A stretch of 64,000 nucleotides of DNA from Billgrantia campisalis (lineage in GTDB: Bacteria > Pseudomonadota > Gammaproteobacteria > Pseudomonadales > Halomonadaceae), in NCBI RefSeq assembly GCF_022341425.1, contig NZ_JABFUC010000001.1:186001-250000 (forward strand). The letters run 5' to 3'. Below, one piece after another: positions 1 through 9,490 of the stretch. The notes under the pieces were generated by a model. The model saw only the letters and a program-made list of their open reading frames with translations, did not search any database and was not told the origin of the DNA. The position numbers and the translations under genes were made by a program. Every line of letters begins with the position of its first letter. Position 1 is the stretch's first letter.

Positions 1-28
1 CTAGAAGGAATGGGGAAAGGAGCAAACC

Positions 29-469
29 ATGGCTTACGATATCGTCCTGAAGCGGGTCTACAGCGAACCGAGCCCGGAGGATGGGGCCCGCGTACTGGTC
101 GACCGCCTGTGGCCCCGCGGCAAGCCCCGCGAGAGCCTGGCGCTTACCGACTGGTACCGGGACGCCTCCCCATCGCCGCTGCTGCGACGCCAGTATCACC
201 AGGGCGAGATCAGCGGCGCGGTGTTCGCCGCGCGCTATCGCGGCGAGCTGCGCGACGCCCCGGACAGTCTCCTGCCACTGATGCGCCACGCCCGCCGCGG
301 CCGGCTGACGCTGCTCTCCGCCGCCCGCAATCTCGACGACTCCCACCTGCCGATCCTGCATGACATGTTGATTAAGGCCCTGCGCGAGGAGGACGCCGCC
401 GATCTCGAGCCGGCCTCGCCGCCATGTTTTGGCCATCAGCTCGACGATTCCGGTGCGGCCCGTTCATGA
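29..469 (+). CDS. DUF488 family protein
   Basis: A 146-residue protein that resembles the DUF488 family of small conserved bacterial proteins of unknown biochemical role. The N-terminal pattern IVLKRVYSEPSPEDGARVLV followed by DRLWPRG is the family hallmark, and the later segment LTLLSAARNLDDSHLPIL also fits. The start is well supported: an AAAGGAG ribosome binding site lies six bases before the ATG. The last 34 bases overlap the convergent membrane-protein gene tail to tail. The C-terminal ~25 residues are less conserved in character. Family assignment is fairly sure; the function is not known. Confidence 0.85.
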   Translation: MAYDIVLKRVYSEPSPEDGARVLVDRLWPRGKPRESLALTDWYRDASPSPLLRRQYHQGEISGAVFAARYRGELRDAPDSLLPLMRHARRGRLTLLSAARNLDDSHLPILHDMLIKALREEDAADLEPASPPCFGHQLDDSGAARS

Positions 470-1767
470 GGGAGTGACAGCCGGCGCTCATGGGCCCGCA
501 GCGCCACCCAGCAGGCCACGCAGAGCCCCAGATAACCGCTCAGTCCACGCACGTCGCGCAGCATCGACTGGGTCAGGCCAAAATCGATGAAGGCTACCGG
601 CACCATCATGCCCGCCGCCGCCAGCACCTGAGTGCCCGGGTCCGCCCCGGGGCGGCGTAAACGTCGCCAGCACAGCCAAAGCGGCACACCGTAGAGCATC
701 AATAGCCCGGTCAGCCCCACCACGCCTCGCCTCGCCATAGTATCGATCACATCGCTGTGCAACTGATCGTGTCGCTCCACCGCCGCTGGCAGCCTTCCTT
801 CTAACACCAGGTCGTGGATGGCCATCTCCATCCGCCCTTCTCCCCAGCCCAGCCAGGGCCTTTCCCGAACCAGCAGGATGCCACCGCGCCACATCTCCAG
901 GCGCGCGCCCACCGAATTCGCGCGCGTTTCTCCCTGCCAGTATTGCTGAACATTGGTCACTGCCTGCACTATTCGATGACTCACTCCGGTGTGGGGTACA
1001 GCCGCGGCCACCAGCAGCACCAGCACGACTAAACCCGCGAGCCCATAGCGCCAGCGCGACGGGACCAGGTCTCGCGCCGCGCGGTAGGCCAGCAGCAGCA
1101 GGAACGGCACCGCGATCCAGCCTCCTCGTGTGCCTGAGAGCAAAGAGCCCAGCATGCCGCTCACCGCAGCCAGTAACGCAGTCCCGAGCAGCACCCGGCT
1201 ACGCGGATACCCGCGACGCAGGCACCAGAGCGCTGCCAGCAGCGAAAGCGTGCCCAGCAGCAGGGATAAATTGCCGAAGGGGATGGCGTTCATCGCATTG
1301 CTGGCCCGGGAACGTCCCAGCACCAGCCGCTCATAAAGCGCAATGCTGCCCGCTCCCAGAGCACCCGAGCACACCGCCCACCACAGCAGCCTCGGGCTGG
1401 GCGGGTAGCGAAGCAGCCATACCAGCAGCGCCGTCGCCAACAGCGGCCATAGCGGCAGCAGCACTCTCTGGTTACCCTCTCCCACCGGCCAGTGCCCGGT
1501 ACGCCAAACATCCAGCAGCCAGAGTCCGCCATAGGCCAGCAACACCAGCACCAGCCAGGCATCGTCCCCCGCACGGAGCAGGCTACGGCGTGCCCTGCTT
1601 GTGCCATGGTCTTCGCCGGTCAGCCACAGGACACCGCTGCCTAGCACCATCACGGCCAACGCCAGCAACGGCACCACCGCATAGGCCATGTGAACCACGA
1701 TCAGCAGTGCCACAAATGCGAACAGGAGCACCCCGTTGAGGCCTTGCCAAATCTCCCCATGCCGCAT
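436..1767 (-). CDS. O-antigen ligase/polymerase family membrane protein (Wzy_C type)
   Basis: A 443-residue polytopic inner-membrane protein with about ten to twelve hydrophobic segments. The long loop at about residues 300-345 has the Wzy_C pattern: RERPWLGWGEG, then a His-containing HDQLHSDVIDTMARRGVVGL segment. This family includes WaaL ligases and Wzy polymerases that act on undecaprenyl-linked glycans in the periplasm. The ATG is preceded by AGGAG at six bases. It is transcribed away from the capD-like gene across a 275-base AT-rich gap. It could be the polymerase of the adjacent capsule/EPS locus or a ligase; sequence alone does not separate the two. Confidence 0.8.
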   Translation of the reverse strand: MRHGEIWQGLNGVLLFAFVALLIVVHMAYAVVPLLALAVMVLGSGVLWLTGEDHGTSRARRSLLRAGDDAWLVLVLLAYGGLWLLDVWRTGHWPVGEGNQRVLLPLWPLLATALLVWLLRYPPSPRLLWWAVCSGALGAGSIALYERLVLGRSRASNAMNAIPFGNLSLLLGTLSLLAALWCLRRGYPRSRVLLGTALLAAVSGMLGSLLSGTRGGWIAVPFLLLLAYRAARDLVPSRWRYGLAGLVVLVLLVAAAVPHTGVSHRIVQAVTNVQQYWQGETRANSVGARLEMWRGGILLVRERPWLGWGEGRMEMAIHDLVLEGRLPAAVERHDQLHSDVIDTMARRGVVGLTGLLMLYGVPLWLCWRRLRRPGADPGTQVLAAAGMMVPVAFIDFGLTQSMLRDVRGLSGYLGLCVACWVALRAHERRLSLPHERAAPESSS

Positions 1768-1880
1768 TAGCGACTCCTACAGTGTCAGCACTTTTTTATG
1801 AAAAGATATCAGGCTTTTCCTGAGATTTATCCCCTATCCATGTTATCTAAAGTCATTACGACAACGGCATAAAAACCATC

Positions 1881-1909
1881 TTGGTCAACACCTCAACATC
1901 TCTTACTAT
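1881..1909 (+). promoter_or_regulatory. candidate sigma70 promoter for the plus-strand nucleotide-sugar genes
   Basis: In the AT-rich divergent gap 1768-2042 there is TTGGTC (1881-1886), a 17-base spacer and TACTAT (1904-1909), with correct spacing but only partial consensus matches. It would drive the dehydratase gene starting at 2043. I see no ops-like element in this leader. Confidence 0.3.
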
Positions 1910-2042
1910 CAACTTATATCAATTACATAAAATTACACAGCTTTAACATATACGATCAATTACGGCAAAAATCAAGAATCCAGGAAAAGAAACAAACAGA
2001 ACGGAAATCAATCCCTCTACATGGACTAATTGAGGAGAAAAC

Positions 2043-4061
2043 ATGGGACGGCTACTTGCGCAAGCCTTTCGCTTGAATCGCAGGATCAAGCGCATGATAC
2101 AGATCATGGCCGACATATTTCTTCTATCGGCTAGTTTCATATTGGCCCTGATTCTAAAGACCGATAGTGTGTCAGCGCTGGCAGAACCTCAAGCCTGGCT
2201 CGCTCTGCTGCTGGCCCTTCCCATTACGCTATTAATTTTTATTCGTTTGGGTTTCTATCGCGCCGTCATCCGCTATATGAGCCTGCGCGCCCTACATACA
2301 CTTGCATTCGGAATTGGCCTCTCAGTAATCCTGTTACTGATCGCCGGGCAGCTCACGGGCCTTAGTCTTGCGCCTTCATTCCTGGTCATCTATGGAATTC
2401 TTGCCATGCTAATGGTTGGCGGAGTACGCTTTTTATTGCGCAGTCTTTACCGCAATCAACTGATTCGTTACAAGACGCGGGTCATCATCTATGGGGCTGG
2501 CGCTGCAGGCTCTCAACTGGCCAACTCGCTACGGCAGGGCAGTGAATATGTACCCGTCGCCTTCGTTGACGACTGGCGTGGCATGCATGGCACTCAGGTG
2601 GAAGGACTGTGGGTCTATCCGACCAGCAAGCTGCCGGAGCTTATCGACAACTACGCAGCCGAACGCGTTCTGCTCGCCATGCCCAGCGTACCGCGCAGCC
2701 GACGCCGTGACATTCTCCAAGCGCTGGCCCCCCTGAACGTCCCCATTCTGACCGTTCCCGGCGCCGAGGATGTGGTCAGTGGACGCGCCCATATCCAGGA
2801 TATCCGTGACGTGGCCGTCGAGGACCTGCTCGGCCGCGACCCGGTGCCGCCGCAGCAGGAGCTTCTGGATGCCAACATCCGGGACAAGGTGGTCATGGTC
2901 ACCGGCGCCGGCGGCTCGATCGGCTCGGAGCTCTGCCGCCAGATCCTGCCGCTGCAACCCCGTCGCCTCCTGCTGGTGGACAACTGCGAATACTCGCTTT
3001 ACACCATCGAAGCAGAGCTAAAGCAGCTTGCCACCCTGGAGGGCCTGCCCAGCGTCATCGAACCCTTGCTCGGTTCGGTGCAGCAAAGAGGCCAGCTAGA
3101 GAGTGCCATGCGCGCCTTCCGCGTGCAGACGCTCTATCACGCCGCCGCCTATAAGCACGTGCCCATGGTCGAGTACAACGTTCTCGAAGGCGTGCGCAAC
3201 AATGTCTTCGGTACCCTGGAAACCGCCCGCGCCGCCCTATCGGCCGGCGTCGAGACCTTTGTGCTGATCTCCACCGACAAGGCGGTCCGCCCCACCAATG
3301 TAATGGGCACGACAAAACGCCTGGCAGAGCTGATCTGCCAGGCATTATCTCACACCCAATATGTAACACGTTTCTGCATGGTGCGTTTTGGCAACGTGCT
3401 GGGATCATCGGGCTCGGTCATTCCGCTTTTTCGAAAACAAATCGCTCAGGGCGGCCCCATAACCGTGACCCATGAGGCAATCACTCGCTACTTCATGACC
3501 ATTCCCGAGGCCGCCACGCTGGTACTTCAGGCCGGCGCCATGGGCAAGGGTGGCGATGTCTTCGTTCTCGACATGGGCAGCCCGGTGAAGATAGCCGATC
3601 TGGCCCGAGAAATGGTACGACTTTCCGGCCTGAAAGTGAGGGATGATGCCAACCCAGAAGGGGATATCGAGATCCATTTCACCGGCCTGCGACCCGGGGA
3701 AAAGCTATATGAAGAGTTGCTGGTGGGTGAAAATGACACCGCCACCACGCATCCACGCATCCTTACCGCCCGCGAGAGTTGTTGGGAATGGCCACGCCTC
3801 GAGGCACTTCTCGATCGCCTCAAAGCGGCAACCGAAAGAGGCGATCTAGCCGAAATTCGCCAGATCATGCTCGAGGCCCCCACATCTTATGCACCACAAA
3901 GCCCTATCGTCGACCTGATCTGGCTCGAACATGACAAGAACCCGGTAACTGCTCTACAAGCCCCGGTCTCGCCCAATTTTCAGACACATTCCCACACCGA
4001 GTCCAAGGCACTGGAACGATTAAAAGCCGCCACGTTTTCTCTCTTAAAGGGGCCCCTCTAG
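2043..4061 (+). CDS. WbpM/PglF/CapD-type membrane nucleotide-sugar 4,6-dehydratase
   Basis: A 672-residue protein of the large membrane-bound subgroup of UDP-N-acetylhexosamine 4,6-dehydratases. About four N-terminal hydrophobic segments (roughly residues 20-130) lead into a first nucleotide-binding region (VIIYGAGAAGSQLA, about 145-158). The catalytic Rossmann domain follows, with VTGAGGSIGSEL near 285-296. The usual YxxxK is replaced by a Met-containing NVMGTTK segment, as is typical of WbpM-like enzymes. The expected reaction is conversion of UDP-GlcNAc to the 4-keto-6-deoxy sugar, a precursor of QuiNAc, FucNAc or bacillosamine-type sugars. GAGGAG lies five bases before the ATG. It is followed by a sugar dehydrogenase on the same strand. 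Confidence 0.92.
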   Translation: MGRLLAQAFRLNRRIKRMIQIMADIFLLSASFILALILKTDSVSALAEPQAWLALLLALPITLLIFIRLGFYRAVIRYMSLRALHTLAFGIGLSVILLLIAGQLTGLSLAPSFLVIYGILAMLMVGGVRFLLRSLYRNQLIRYKTRVIIYGAGAAGSQLANSLRQGSEYVPVAFVDDWRGMHGTQVEGLWVYPTSKLPELIDNYAAERVLLAMPSVPRSRRRDILQALAPLNVPILTVPGAEDVVSGRAHIQDIRDVAVEDLLGRDPVPPQQELLDANIRDKVVMVTGAGGSIGSELCRQILPLQPRRLLLVDNCEYSLYTIEAELKQLATLEGLPSVIEPLLGSVQQRGQLESAMRAFRVQTLYHAAAYKHVPMVEYNVLEGVRNNVFGTLETARAALSAGVETFVLISTDKAVRPTNVMGTTKRLAELICQALSHTQYVTRFCMVRFGNVLGSSGSVIPLFRKQIAQGGPITVTHEAITRYFMTIPEAATLVLQAGAMGKGGDVFVLDMGSPVKIADLAREMVRLSGLKVRDDANPEGDIEIHFTGLRPGEKLYEELLVGENDTATTHPRILTARESCWEWPRLEALLDRLKAATERGDLAEIRQIMLEAPTSYAPQSPIVDLIWLEHDKNPVTALQAPVSPNFQTHSHTESKALERLKAATFSLLKGPL

Positions 4062-4114
4062 GATCTTTTCCACGCAAGAATAACTCACGCGATTTCGGTT
4101 GAGGACGGGCACTG

Positions 4115-5401
4115 ATGAGCATCAAACTCAGCGTTAAAAACGCCAAGGTGGCCATCATCGGCCTGGGGTATGTAGGCCTGCCGCTCGCCGTGGAGTTCGG
4201 CAAGCGCTACCCCACCCTAGGTTTCGATATCAATGCTCAGCGCATTGTCCAACTGCATGATGGCATCGATACCACCCTGGAAGTAGAATCCAGCCAACTA
4301 CGCCAGGCCAGTCAGCTTCGCTTCACAAGCGACGTGGAAACACTGCGTGACTGCAATGTCTATATCGTCACCGTGCCTACCCCCATTGACCATCAGCACT
4401 GCCCGGACCTAACGCCTCTGATCAAGGCCAGCGAGACCATCGCGAGTGTGATATCCCGGGGGGATATCGTCATCTACGAATCAACGGTGTATCCAGGCGC
4501 CACTGAGGAAGAGTGCATTCCGGTGATCGAAGCGGCCACGGGCCTGACCTACAACGTCGACTTCTTTGCCGGCTACAGCCCCGAGCGCATCAACCCCGGC
4601 GACAAGGAACATCGGGTCACCGCTATCATAAAGGTGACCTCGGGGTCGACGCCCCAGGTGGCGGATTTTGTCGATGAACTCTATGCCTCGATCATCACCG
4701 CCGGCACCTTCAGGGCGAGTTCCATTCGTGTGGCCGAAGCGGCCAAGGTCATCGAGAATACCCAGCGGGATGTCAATATCGCCCTGATCAATGAGCTGGC
4801 GATGATATTCAATCGCCTGCATATCGATACCGAAGAGGTCCTGCAGGCAGCGGCGACCAAGTGGAACTTCCTTCCCTTCCGACCCGGCCTGGTGGGCGGC
4901 CACTGCATCGGTGTCGACCCTTACTACCTGACCCACAAGGCGCAGCAGGTCGGGTACCATCCAGAAGTAATCCTCTCGGGGCGGCGCATCAACGACGGCA
5001 TGGGCGCCTATGTGGCCGGCCAGCTGGTCAAGCAGATGATCAAGCAGTGCATTCAGGTGCAGGCCGCCAGGGTGCTGCTGATGGGGTTGACCTTCAAGGA
5101 AAACTGCCCGGATCTGCGTAATACCCGGGTCATCGATATCATCCACGAATTGGCTGACTTCAATGTCACGGTAGATGTCTTCGACCCACACGCAGACAAG
5201 GACGAGGCTTTGCTGGCCTATGGTATCCGACCCCTGGACCAGCCCGACGAGGGCGTTTATGACGCCGTGATCCTGGCCGTGGCCCATCGTGAGTTTGCGG
5301 ACCTTGGCACCGCGCGGATTCGCAGTTGGGGAAAACACCAGCATGTGCTCTATGATCTGAAGTACATGCTACGCAATGGCGATGCCGATTTGCGGCTATA
5401 A
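4115..5401 (+). CDS. tviB: UDP-N-acetylhexosamine 6-dehydrogenase (TviB/WbpO type)
   Basis: A 428-residue member of the UDP-glucose/GDP-mannose dehydrogenase family. The NAD site is [18 protein letters not shown] near residues 11-28, and the catalytic cysteine is in [12 protein letters not shown] near residue 263. The C-terminal UDP-binding domain contains [18 protein letters not shown]. The subfamily character ([15 protein letters not shown] at the N-terminus) is that of TviB/WbpO. These enzymes oxidise UDP-GlcNAc or UDP-GalNAc at C6 to give the uronic acid. It lies 53 bases after the dehydratase gene and probably shares its transcript. Substrate choice between GlcNAc and GalNAc is inference. 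Confidence 0.9.
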   Translation: MSIKLSVKNAKVAIIGLGYVGLPLAVEFGKRYPTLGFDINAQRIVQLHDGIDTTLEVESSQLRQASQLRFTSDVETLRDCNVYIVTVPTPIDHQHCPDLTPLIKASETIASVISRGDIVIYESTVYPGATEEECIPVIEAATGLTYNVDFFAGYSPERINPGDKEHRVTAIIKVTSGSTPQVADFVDELYASIITAGTFRASSIRVAEAAKVIENTQRDVNIALINELAMIFNRLHIDTEEVLQAAATKWNFLPFRPGLVGGHCIGVDPYYLTHKAQQVGYHPEVILSGRRINDGMGAYVAGQLVKQMIKQCIQVQAARVLLMGLTFKENCPDLRNTRVIDIIHELADFNVTVDVFDPHADKDEALLAYGIRPLDQPDEGVYDAVILAVAHREFADLGTARIRSWGKHQHVLYDLKYMLRNGDADLRL

Positions 5402-5495
5402 CGCTAGCTGTTTCACCGCAGTTAGAGCGCTAGGAACGGAAGCTTGAGCGACGGGGCGCTACTTTGCCTATACTGCCTTAAGTGGTCAAAAAGCC

Positions 5496-6005
5496 ATGAA
5501 ACAAGCCAACAGCTCTGGACGAACCATGCACTCGGTTGTCAAATTCCGTCGGCTCACCGGGAACCGAAAACAGCTGCTAGGTGAGGCCGCTCTGCTGCTG
5601 CCGGCCGCGTGGTTTCTGGTCCGCGCCCTACCGTTTCGCTGGTGGTCGAGCCGCCTGGGCACCTCGGTCCCCGGAGAAGTCGACCCTGCCCAGGCCGCTT
5701 TCGATGCCCGTTCCCTTGATATTACCTGGGCGCTCAAGGCCATCAACCGCCGCGTCGGTGGTCGCTTTACCTGCCTGATGCTGGCCATGGCGGCGCAATG
5801 GATGCTGAATCGACGCGGCATTTCCAGCAGCCTGGTGTTGGGCACCTGCAACGAGCTCAACGACCGCCAGGAGCTGGACTTCAAGGCACACGCCTGGCTG
5901 CGGGTAGGAAGCCACACCGTGCTGGGCCAGCACGGTGGCCGGTTCACTGCCGTCACCAGCTTTATCAAAACACCCGGCCACAACGCCTCCGGCCACTCGC
6001 CATAA
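5496..6005 (+). CDS. lasso-peptide B2-like transglutaminase-fold protein
   Basis: A 169-residue protein matching the Transglut_core3 type of domain found in lasso-peptide B2 leader peptidases. The candidate nucleophile is Cys93 in GGRFTCLMLAMAAQWML, and the His is His132 in KAHAWLRVG. A third acidic residue is not obvious; the usual position reads VLGQHGGRF. Residues 30-45 are hydrophobic. The ATG at 5496 has only a weak AAAAAG upstream; Met11 is an alternative start. A possible promoter (TTGAGC 5444, TATACT 5469, 19-base spacer) lies in the 94-base gap after tviB. It is paired with a PqqD-like gene, the normal B1/B2 arrangement, but no cyclase or precursor gene is visible nearby. Confidence 0.8.
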   Translation: MKQANSSGRTMHSVVKFRRLTGNRKQLLGEAALLLPAAWFLVRALPFRWWSSRLGTSVPGEVDPAQAAFDARSLDITWALKAINRRVGGRFTCLMLAMAAQWMLNRRGISSSLVLGTCNELNDRQELDFKAHAWLRVGSHTVLGQHGGRFTAVTSFIKTPGHNASGHSP

Positions 6006-6029
6006 CAACCTCACTCTGAAGGACCGACC

Positions 6030-6302
6030 ATGAACCTGGACACCCGAGTCAAGCGCCAAGACGAGCCGCTCTCTTCCCACGTCGACGATGAGCTGGTCAT
6101 TTTCAGCGCCAGAAAAGGCATGTACTACGGCACCCAGGCCGTTGGCAAGCGTATCTGGTCGCTGATCGAGCAGGAAACCACCATCGCCGAGATCCGTGAT
6201 CAACTCCTGGAGGAGTTTGACATAGACCGCAATACCTGCGAGCGTGAATTGTTAGCCTTTCTCGGCCAGCTGCAGCAGGAGGATCTGATCAGAGTCAGTT
6301 AA
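6030..6302 (+). CDS. PqqD-like RiPP recognition element protein (B1-like)
   Basis: A 90-residue protein with the PqqD fold pattern: an N-terminal strand region (VDDELVIFSARKGMYYG), then VGKRIWSLIEQETTIAEI and a helical C-terminal part ending in LGQLQQEDLIRV. Stand-alone PqqD-like proteins bind the leader peptide of ribosomal peptides and present it to the B2 peptidase. AAGGA lies seven bases before the ATG, and the gene follows the B2-like gene by 24 bases, so the two are probably co-translated. It ends 21 bases from the convergent ABC exporter gene. PqqD-like proteins also occur beside sugar and membrane genes with no known peptide, so the role here is open. Confidence 0.82.
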   Translation: MNLDTRVKRQDEPLSSHVDDELVIFSARKGMYYGTQAVGKRIWSLIEQETTIAEIRDQLLEEFDIDRNTCERELLAFLGQLQQEDLIRVS

Positions 6303-6323
6303 CGCCGCTGTTCAAGCACCCGC

Positions 6324-8144
6324 TCAGGCATCCACTTCCCGGTAATGGTGTGCCTGTCGGCTGAACAGATCACAGTACATGCCCTGCTGCCGGATCAGCT
6401 CGTCGTGAGTGCCCCGTTCTCGAATTACACCTTGGTCCAACACATAGATATAGTCCGCCATGCGCACCGTCGACAGCCGATGGCTGATCACCAGAGCGGC
6501 CCGATGATCGATGCGTTCACGGAAGTTATCGAACAGATCGAACTCCGCCCCCGGGTCCAGGGCGCTGGTCGGCTCGTCGAGAATGATCACGTTGGAACGA
6601 TGCATAAAGGCCCGTGCCAGGGCGATCTTCTGCCACTGCCCGATGCTGATCTCCTGGCCACCGTCGAACATCCGGGTGAGAGGTGTGTCGTATCCCGAAG
6701 TGAGCTCCTGAATAAACGGATCGGCACCGGCCTTGACCGCCGCCGCCTCGACCGACGGCGTGTCGACCGGCTGGCGAATGTCTCCGAAGCGGATATTCTC
6801 CCGGGCCGTGGCAGCAAAACGACCATAGTCCTGGAAGATCACGCTGAACACACGGCGGTACTCTTCAAGGCCATACTCACGGATATCCACACCATCCAGG
6901 GTGATCCGCCCGGAGGTCGGATCGTAGAGGCGACATAGCAGCTTGATCAGCGAGGTCTTGCCGGAGCCGTTGGCACCCACCAGGGCCACAATCTGGCCGG
7001 GGCGGATACGCAGATTGATATCACGCAGCACCGGCTTGTCGGTCCCCGGATAGTGAAAACCGACCTGCTCGAAGCGGATCCCCTCATGCATTGGCTCCGG
7101 CACCGGCAGTGGGCGCACCGGCTCGGCGATTGCCGGGCGGATATCGAGAAACTCGAACAGCAGCCCCACGTACAAATGATCCTCATAGAACTGTGACAGC
7201 TGCCTTACCACCTCTTGCCCCATCGCCTGGGCGCGCTGGAAGATCAGCAGGAATAGCACCAGATCACCGACGCTGTTGTGCCCCAGCGAGGTCTGCCACG
7301 CCAGGTAGGCCAAGGCGCCAAAGAACGCGAGAGTGGCGATACTCGCCACGGCCAGCTCGACCTGTGTGCGCCTCTGAGTGATGCGCATGCGTTCACGGCG
7401 TATCACGCCACGCAGATCGGAATAGCTCTCGCGCAGGTAGTCCCCCAACTGGTTGAGGCGTAGCTCCTTGGCATTGATATCGGACGTCATCAACCAGTCG
7501 AGGTAGCCGGCCCGCCGCTCCATCTGCGTGCGGTGGCGCTGCCATTCATAGAGGTGGCGGGTAAAGTGCAAGCGCACCATTAACGCCGGCACGATGGCGA
7601 TCAACAGTACCGGCAACAGTAGCCAGTTGATGGTGATGATCAACACCACGATGGCGGCCAGCATCAGGCCGTTCTTGATCAGCATCATCAGGTTGCCGAC
7701 GACCTGCACCGGGCGCTGGTTACCCGCCTGGCGTGCCCGCTGCAGCGTGTCGTAGTAGCGTGGGCTTTCGTAGAAGGCCAGGTCGGCCCTCACCGCCCGG
7801 GCATGGATTTCCCGGTCGATATGGTCTGCCACCAGAAGCCCTTGCGCTTCCCTGGCCAGGCCCGACATGGCCCGCGACGCCAGATAGGCCAGGGTACACC
7901 CGCCGGTGAGGGCCACGTACCGCAGCACCGAGCGGATGCCTTCGACGGGCGCGTCGCTACCCAACTGCTGGGTGACCACATCCACCAGTTGCTTGAGCAT
8001 AAACAGCACCGCCAACCCGAAGGCCACTTCAAGGGCCATCAGCAGGGCGCCGAGAATCGTCCACTTCCGGCTGCTTTCCCACAAGAGTGGCAGGATGCGG
8101 CGCAGGGTGTATAGCGGCGCAATGAGTGCTTGGACCCTTGACAT
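6324..8144 (-). CDS. ABC exporter, fused permease and ATPase (lasso D-like)
   Basis: A 606-residue half-transporter. Six membrane segments occupy about residues 20-320. The ATPase domain has Walker A GANGSGKT, Walker B VIILDEP and the H-loop SHRLSTV. The ABC signature is unusual: it reads ISIGQWQK rather than LSGGQ. The start at 8144 was chosen because AAAGGA lies six bases upstream and because it falls just after the stop of the upstream nucleotidyltransferase gene; longer in-frame starts would run inside that gene. Together with the B1/B2-like pair and the nucleotidyltransferase it makes a lasso-cluster-like set, so a peptide exporter is the first guess. A glycan or lipid substrate is possible given the locus. 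Confidence 0.85.
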   Translation of the reverse strand: MSRVQALIAPLYTLRRILPLLWESSRKWTILGALLMALEVAFGLAVLFMLKQLVDVVTQQLGSDAPVEGIRSVLRYVALTGGCTLAYLASRAMSGLAREAQGLLVADHIDREIHARAVRADLAFYESPRYYDTLQRARQAGNQRPVQVVGNLMMLIKNGLMLAAIVVLIITINWLLLPVLLIAIVPALMVRLHFTRHLYEWQRHRTQMERRAGYLDWLMTSDINAKELRLNQLGDYLRESYSDLRGVIRRERMRITQRRTQVELAVASIATLAFFGALAYLAWQTSLGHNSVGDLVLFLLIFQRAQAMGQEVVRQLSQFYEDHLYVGLLFEFLDIRPAIAEPVRPLPVPEPMHEGIRFEQVGFHYPGTDKPVLRDINLRIRPGQIVALVGANGSGKTSLIKLLCRLYDPTSGRITLDGVDIREYGLEEYRRVFSVIFQDYGRFAATARENIRFGDIRQPVDTPSVEAAAVKAGADPFIQELTSGYDTPLTRMFDGGQEISIGQWQKIALARAFMHRSNVIILDEPTSALDPGAEFDLFDNFRERIDHRAALVISHRLSTVRMADYIYVLDQGVIRERGTHDELIRQQGMYCDLFSRQAHHYREVDA

Positions 8145-8166
8145 GGCCATTCCTTTGCTTGTTTCG

Positions 8167-9360
8167 CTATGCCTTGGACAGACCAAGGCGGCGTATCGCT
8201 TCGCGAAATGGGCGAACAGGACGATATACCCATTGCCAGCGGTTCGGAAGTGGCCAATTTCGATAATCCGTATAGCTAGGGCGAAAGATTCGTACCCAAC
8301 CAAAAAACTTCCAGCGCAACCAATGCCAGCGGTTCGCTTGCCAAGCGAAAGAAAAATCAGGAGTGGCTCTAGACCTACTCAACGCCTGCTCCACCGCATA
8401 GTCCCCCTGAAGTGCCGTCAGACAAGCCTCTAGCAACTGTCTACCCTGAGCCGACATCGGCTGACTGCCTGGGTTTGGAGACGCCAACGCTTCGTACAAT
8501 TCCAGCGAGGCTTTGACAGTTTCAGTCAAGTTCCGCTTTTCTGCACAGGCATAGACATCATTCAAATCAAAAGAGGGATGCCGTTTAACCGCATCAAGAT
8601 CCACCAGCCAGTGCAAATGCGACCAGTGGTGCTTGGTATGATGTAAACAAATATAGACAAACAGCTCAGCCGTAGGCATGACGGGAATTTCAATATCTTC
8701 AAATACAATGAATTCGGCAGTCGACAGTAGCTCTTCAGTTTTGTAAACCGTCCCGGTGTAATCAATGCGTTGATGAAATTCCACTACGACTCCCTGAGGT
8801 GTCATCAGGGTGATAACCCCTTGTACACGAGCCAAAAACTCTAGGCTGGTACGATCGGTTTCCAGCTGCTTGGGGTCACACGGGATATAGCCCTTCTTCA
8901 AGGCGGCCTCAAGCAGCTCGACCATTCGTTCATGAGGCACGAGGACATCAATATCACGGGAAAAACGCATCGCGGGCTCATCGTAGTAACGTGCTGCCAA
9001 ACTGTGCCCCTTGAAGAAGATCGGGAGAATCCCAAGTGGCTCAGTAAGCTCTTTAACCAGTTTGCGCTGTGTGGAAGCGACCAAAAGGTAATGTTGCGCT
9101 ACTGTCAGACACTGATACTTCATATCCTCAAATTCATTCGGCGAGATATTCTCCGGCGCAAGCTGCCACAGGTGCCGATAAACCAGCGGCAGCACGAAGC
9201 GCTGTCTCGCTTGATCCGTTAGCTTCGCCCAGTCGTCAATGCGGCTACATAAGGCCAACACAGCCTTCTCCTGCTCAATCGTAAGTTCCAGCCGAGACAG
9301 CAAAAGAAGAAGCTGAGATGAAGGATCAATTTGAGAGAATTCTTTGGAGATGGCCGACAT
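8167..9360 (-). CDS. NTP_transf_5 family nucleotidyltransferase
   Basis: A 397-residue protein of the nucleotidyltransferase group commonly seen in lasso-peptide and related clusters. The catalytic aspartates are Asp136 and Asp138 in FSRDIDVLV, preceded by FKGHSLAARYY. A helical region with HHTKHHWSHLHWLVDLD follows. In some lasso clusters such enzymes tailor the peptide, but most have no known substrate. The ATG at 9360 has AGGAAA about ten bases upstream. The ABC exporter begins 22 bases downstream, so these two minus-strand genes form a pair facing the B1/B2-like pair. Base composition is lower in GC than the flanking dehydrogenase gene. Confidence 0.8.
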   Translation of the reverse strand: MSAISKEFSQIDPSSQLLLLLSRLELTIEQEKAVLALCSRIDDWAKLTDQARQRFVLPLVYRHLWQLAPENISPNEFEDMKYQCLTVAQHYLLVASTQRKLVKELTEPLGILPIFFKGHSLAARYYDEPAMRFSRDIDVLVPHERMVELLEAALKKGYIPCDPKQLETDRTSLEFLARVQGVITLMTPQGVVVEFHQRIDYTGTVYKTEELLSTAEFIVFEDIEIPVMPTAELFVYICLHHTKHHWSHLHWLVDLDAVKRHPSFDLNDVYACAEKRNLTETVKASLELYEALASPNPGSQPMSAQGRQLLEACLTALQGDYAVEQALSRSRATPDFSFAWQANRWHWLRWKFFGWVRIFRPSYTDYRNWPLPNRWQWVYRPVRPFREAIRRLGLSKA

Positions 9361-9490
9361 ACAGAGGCTTTCCTCACTTTACTTTCCTTGATGAAGCAGA
9401 TGACTCAGAAAACTTTAGCAGGCGATATGGCATCGGATGTGTTCTGGTCGCCACCGTTAGAAATCGCGAAATCATGTAGAACAAGTCTGG

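Noticed and set aside
5477-5490. 14-base word CTTAAGTGGTCAAA also present at 21737-21750
   Set aside because: Several exact 14-base coincidences are expected by chance in 64 kb; flanking bases do not extend the match convincingly.
9374-9475. 33-codon minus-strand frame upstream of the nucleotidyltransferase, considered as a lasso precursor
   Set aside because: No ribosome binding site, no leader Thr, no core Gly and no Asp/Glu at ring distance; looks like chance.
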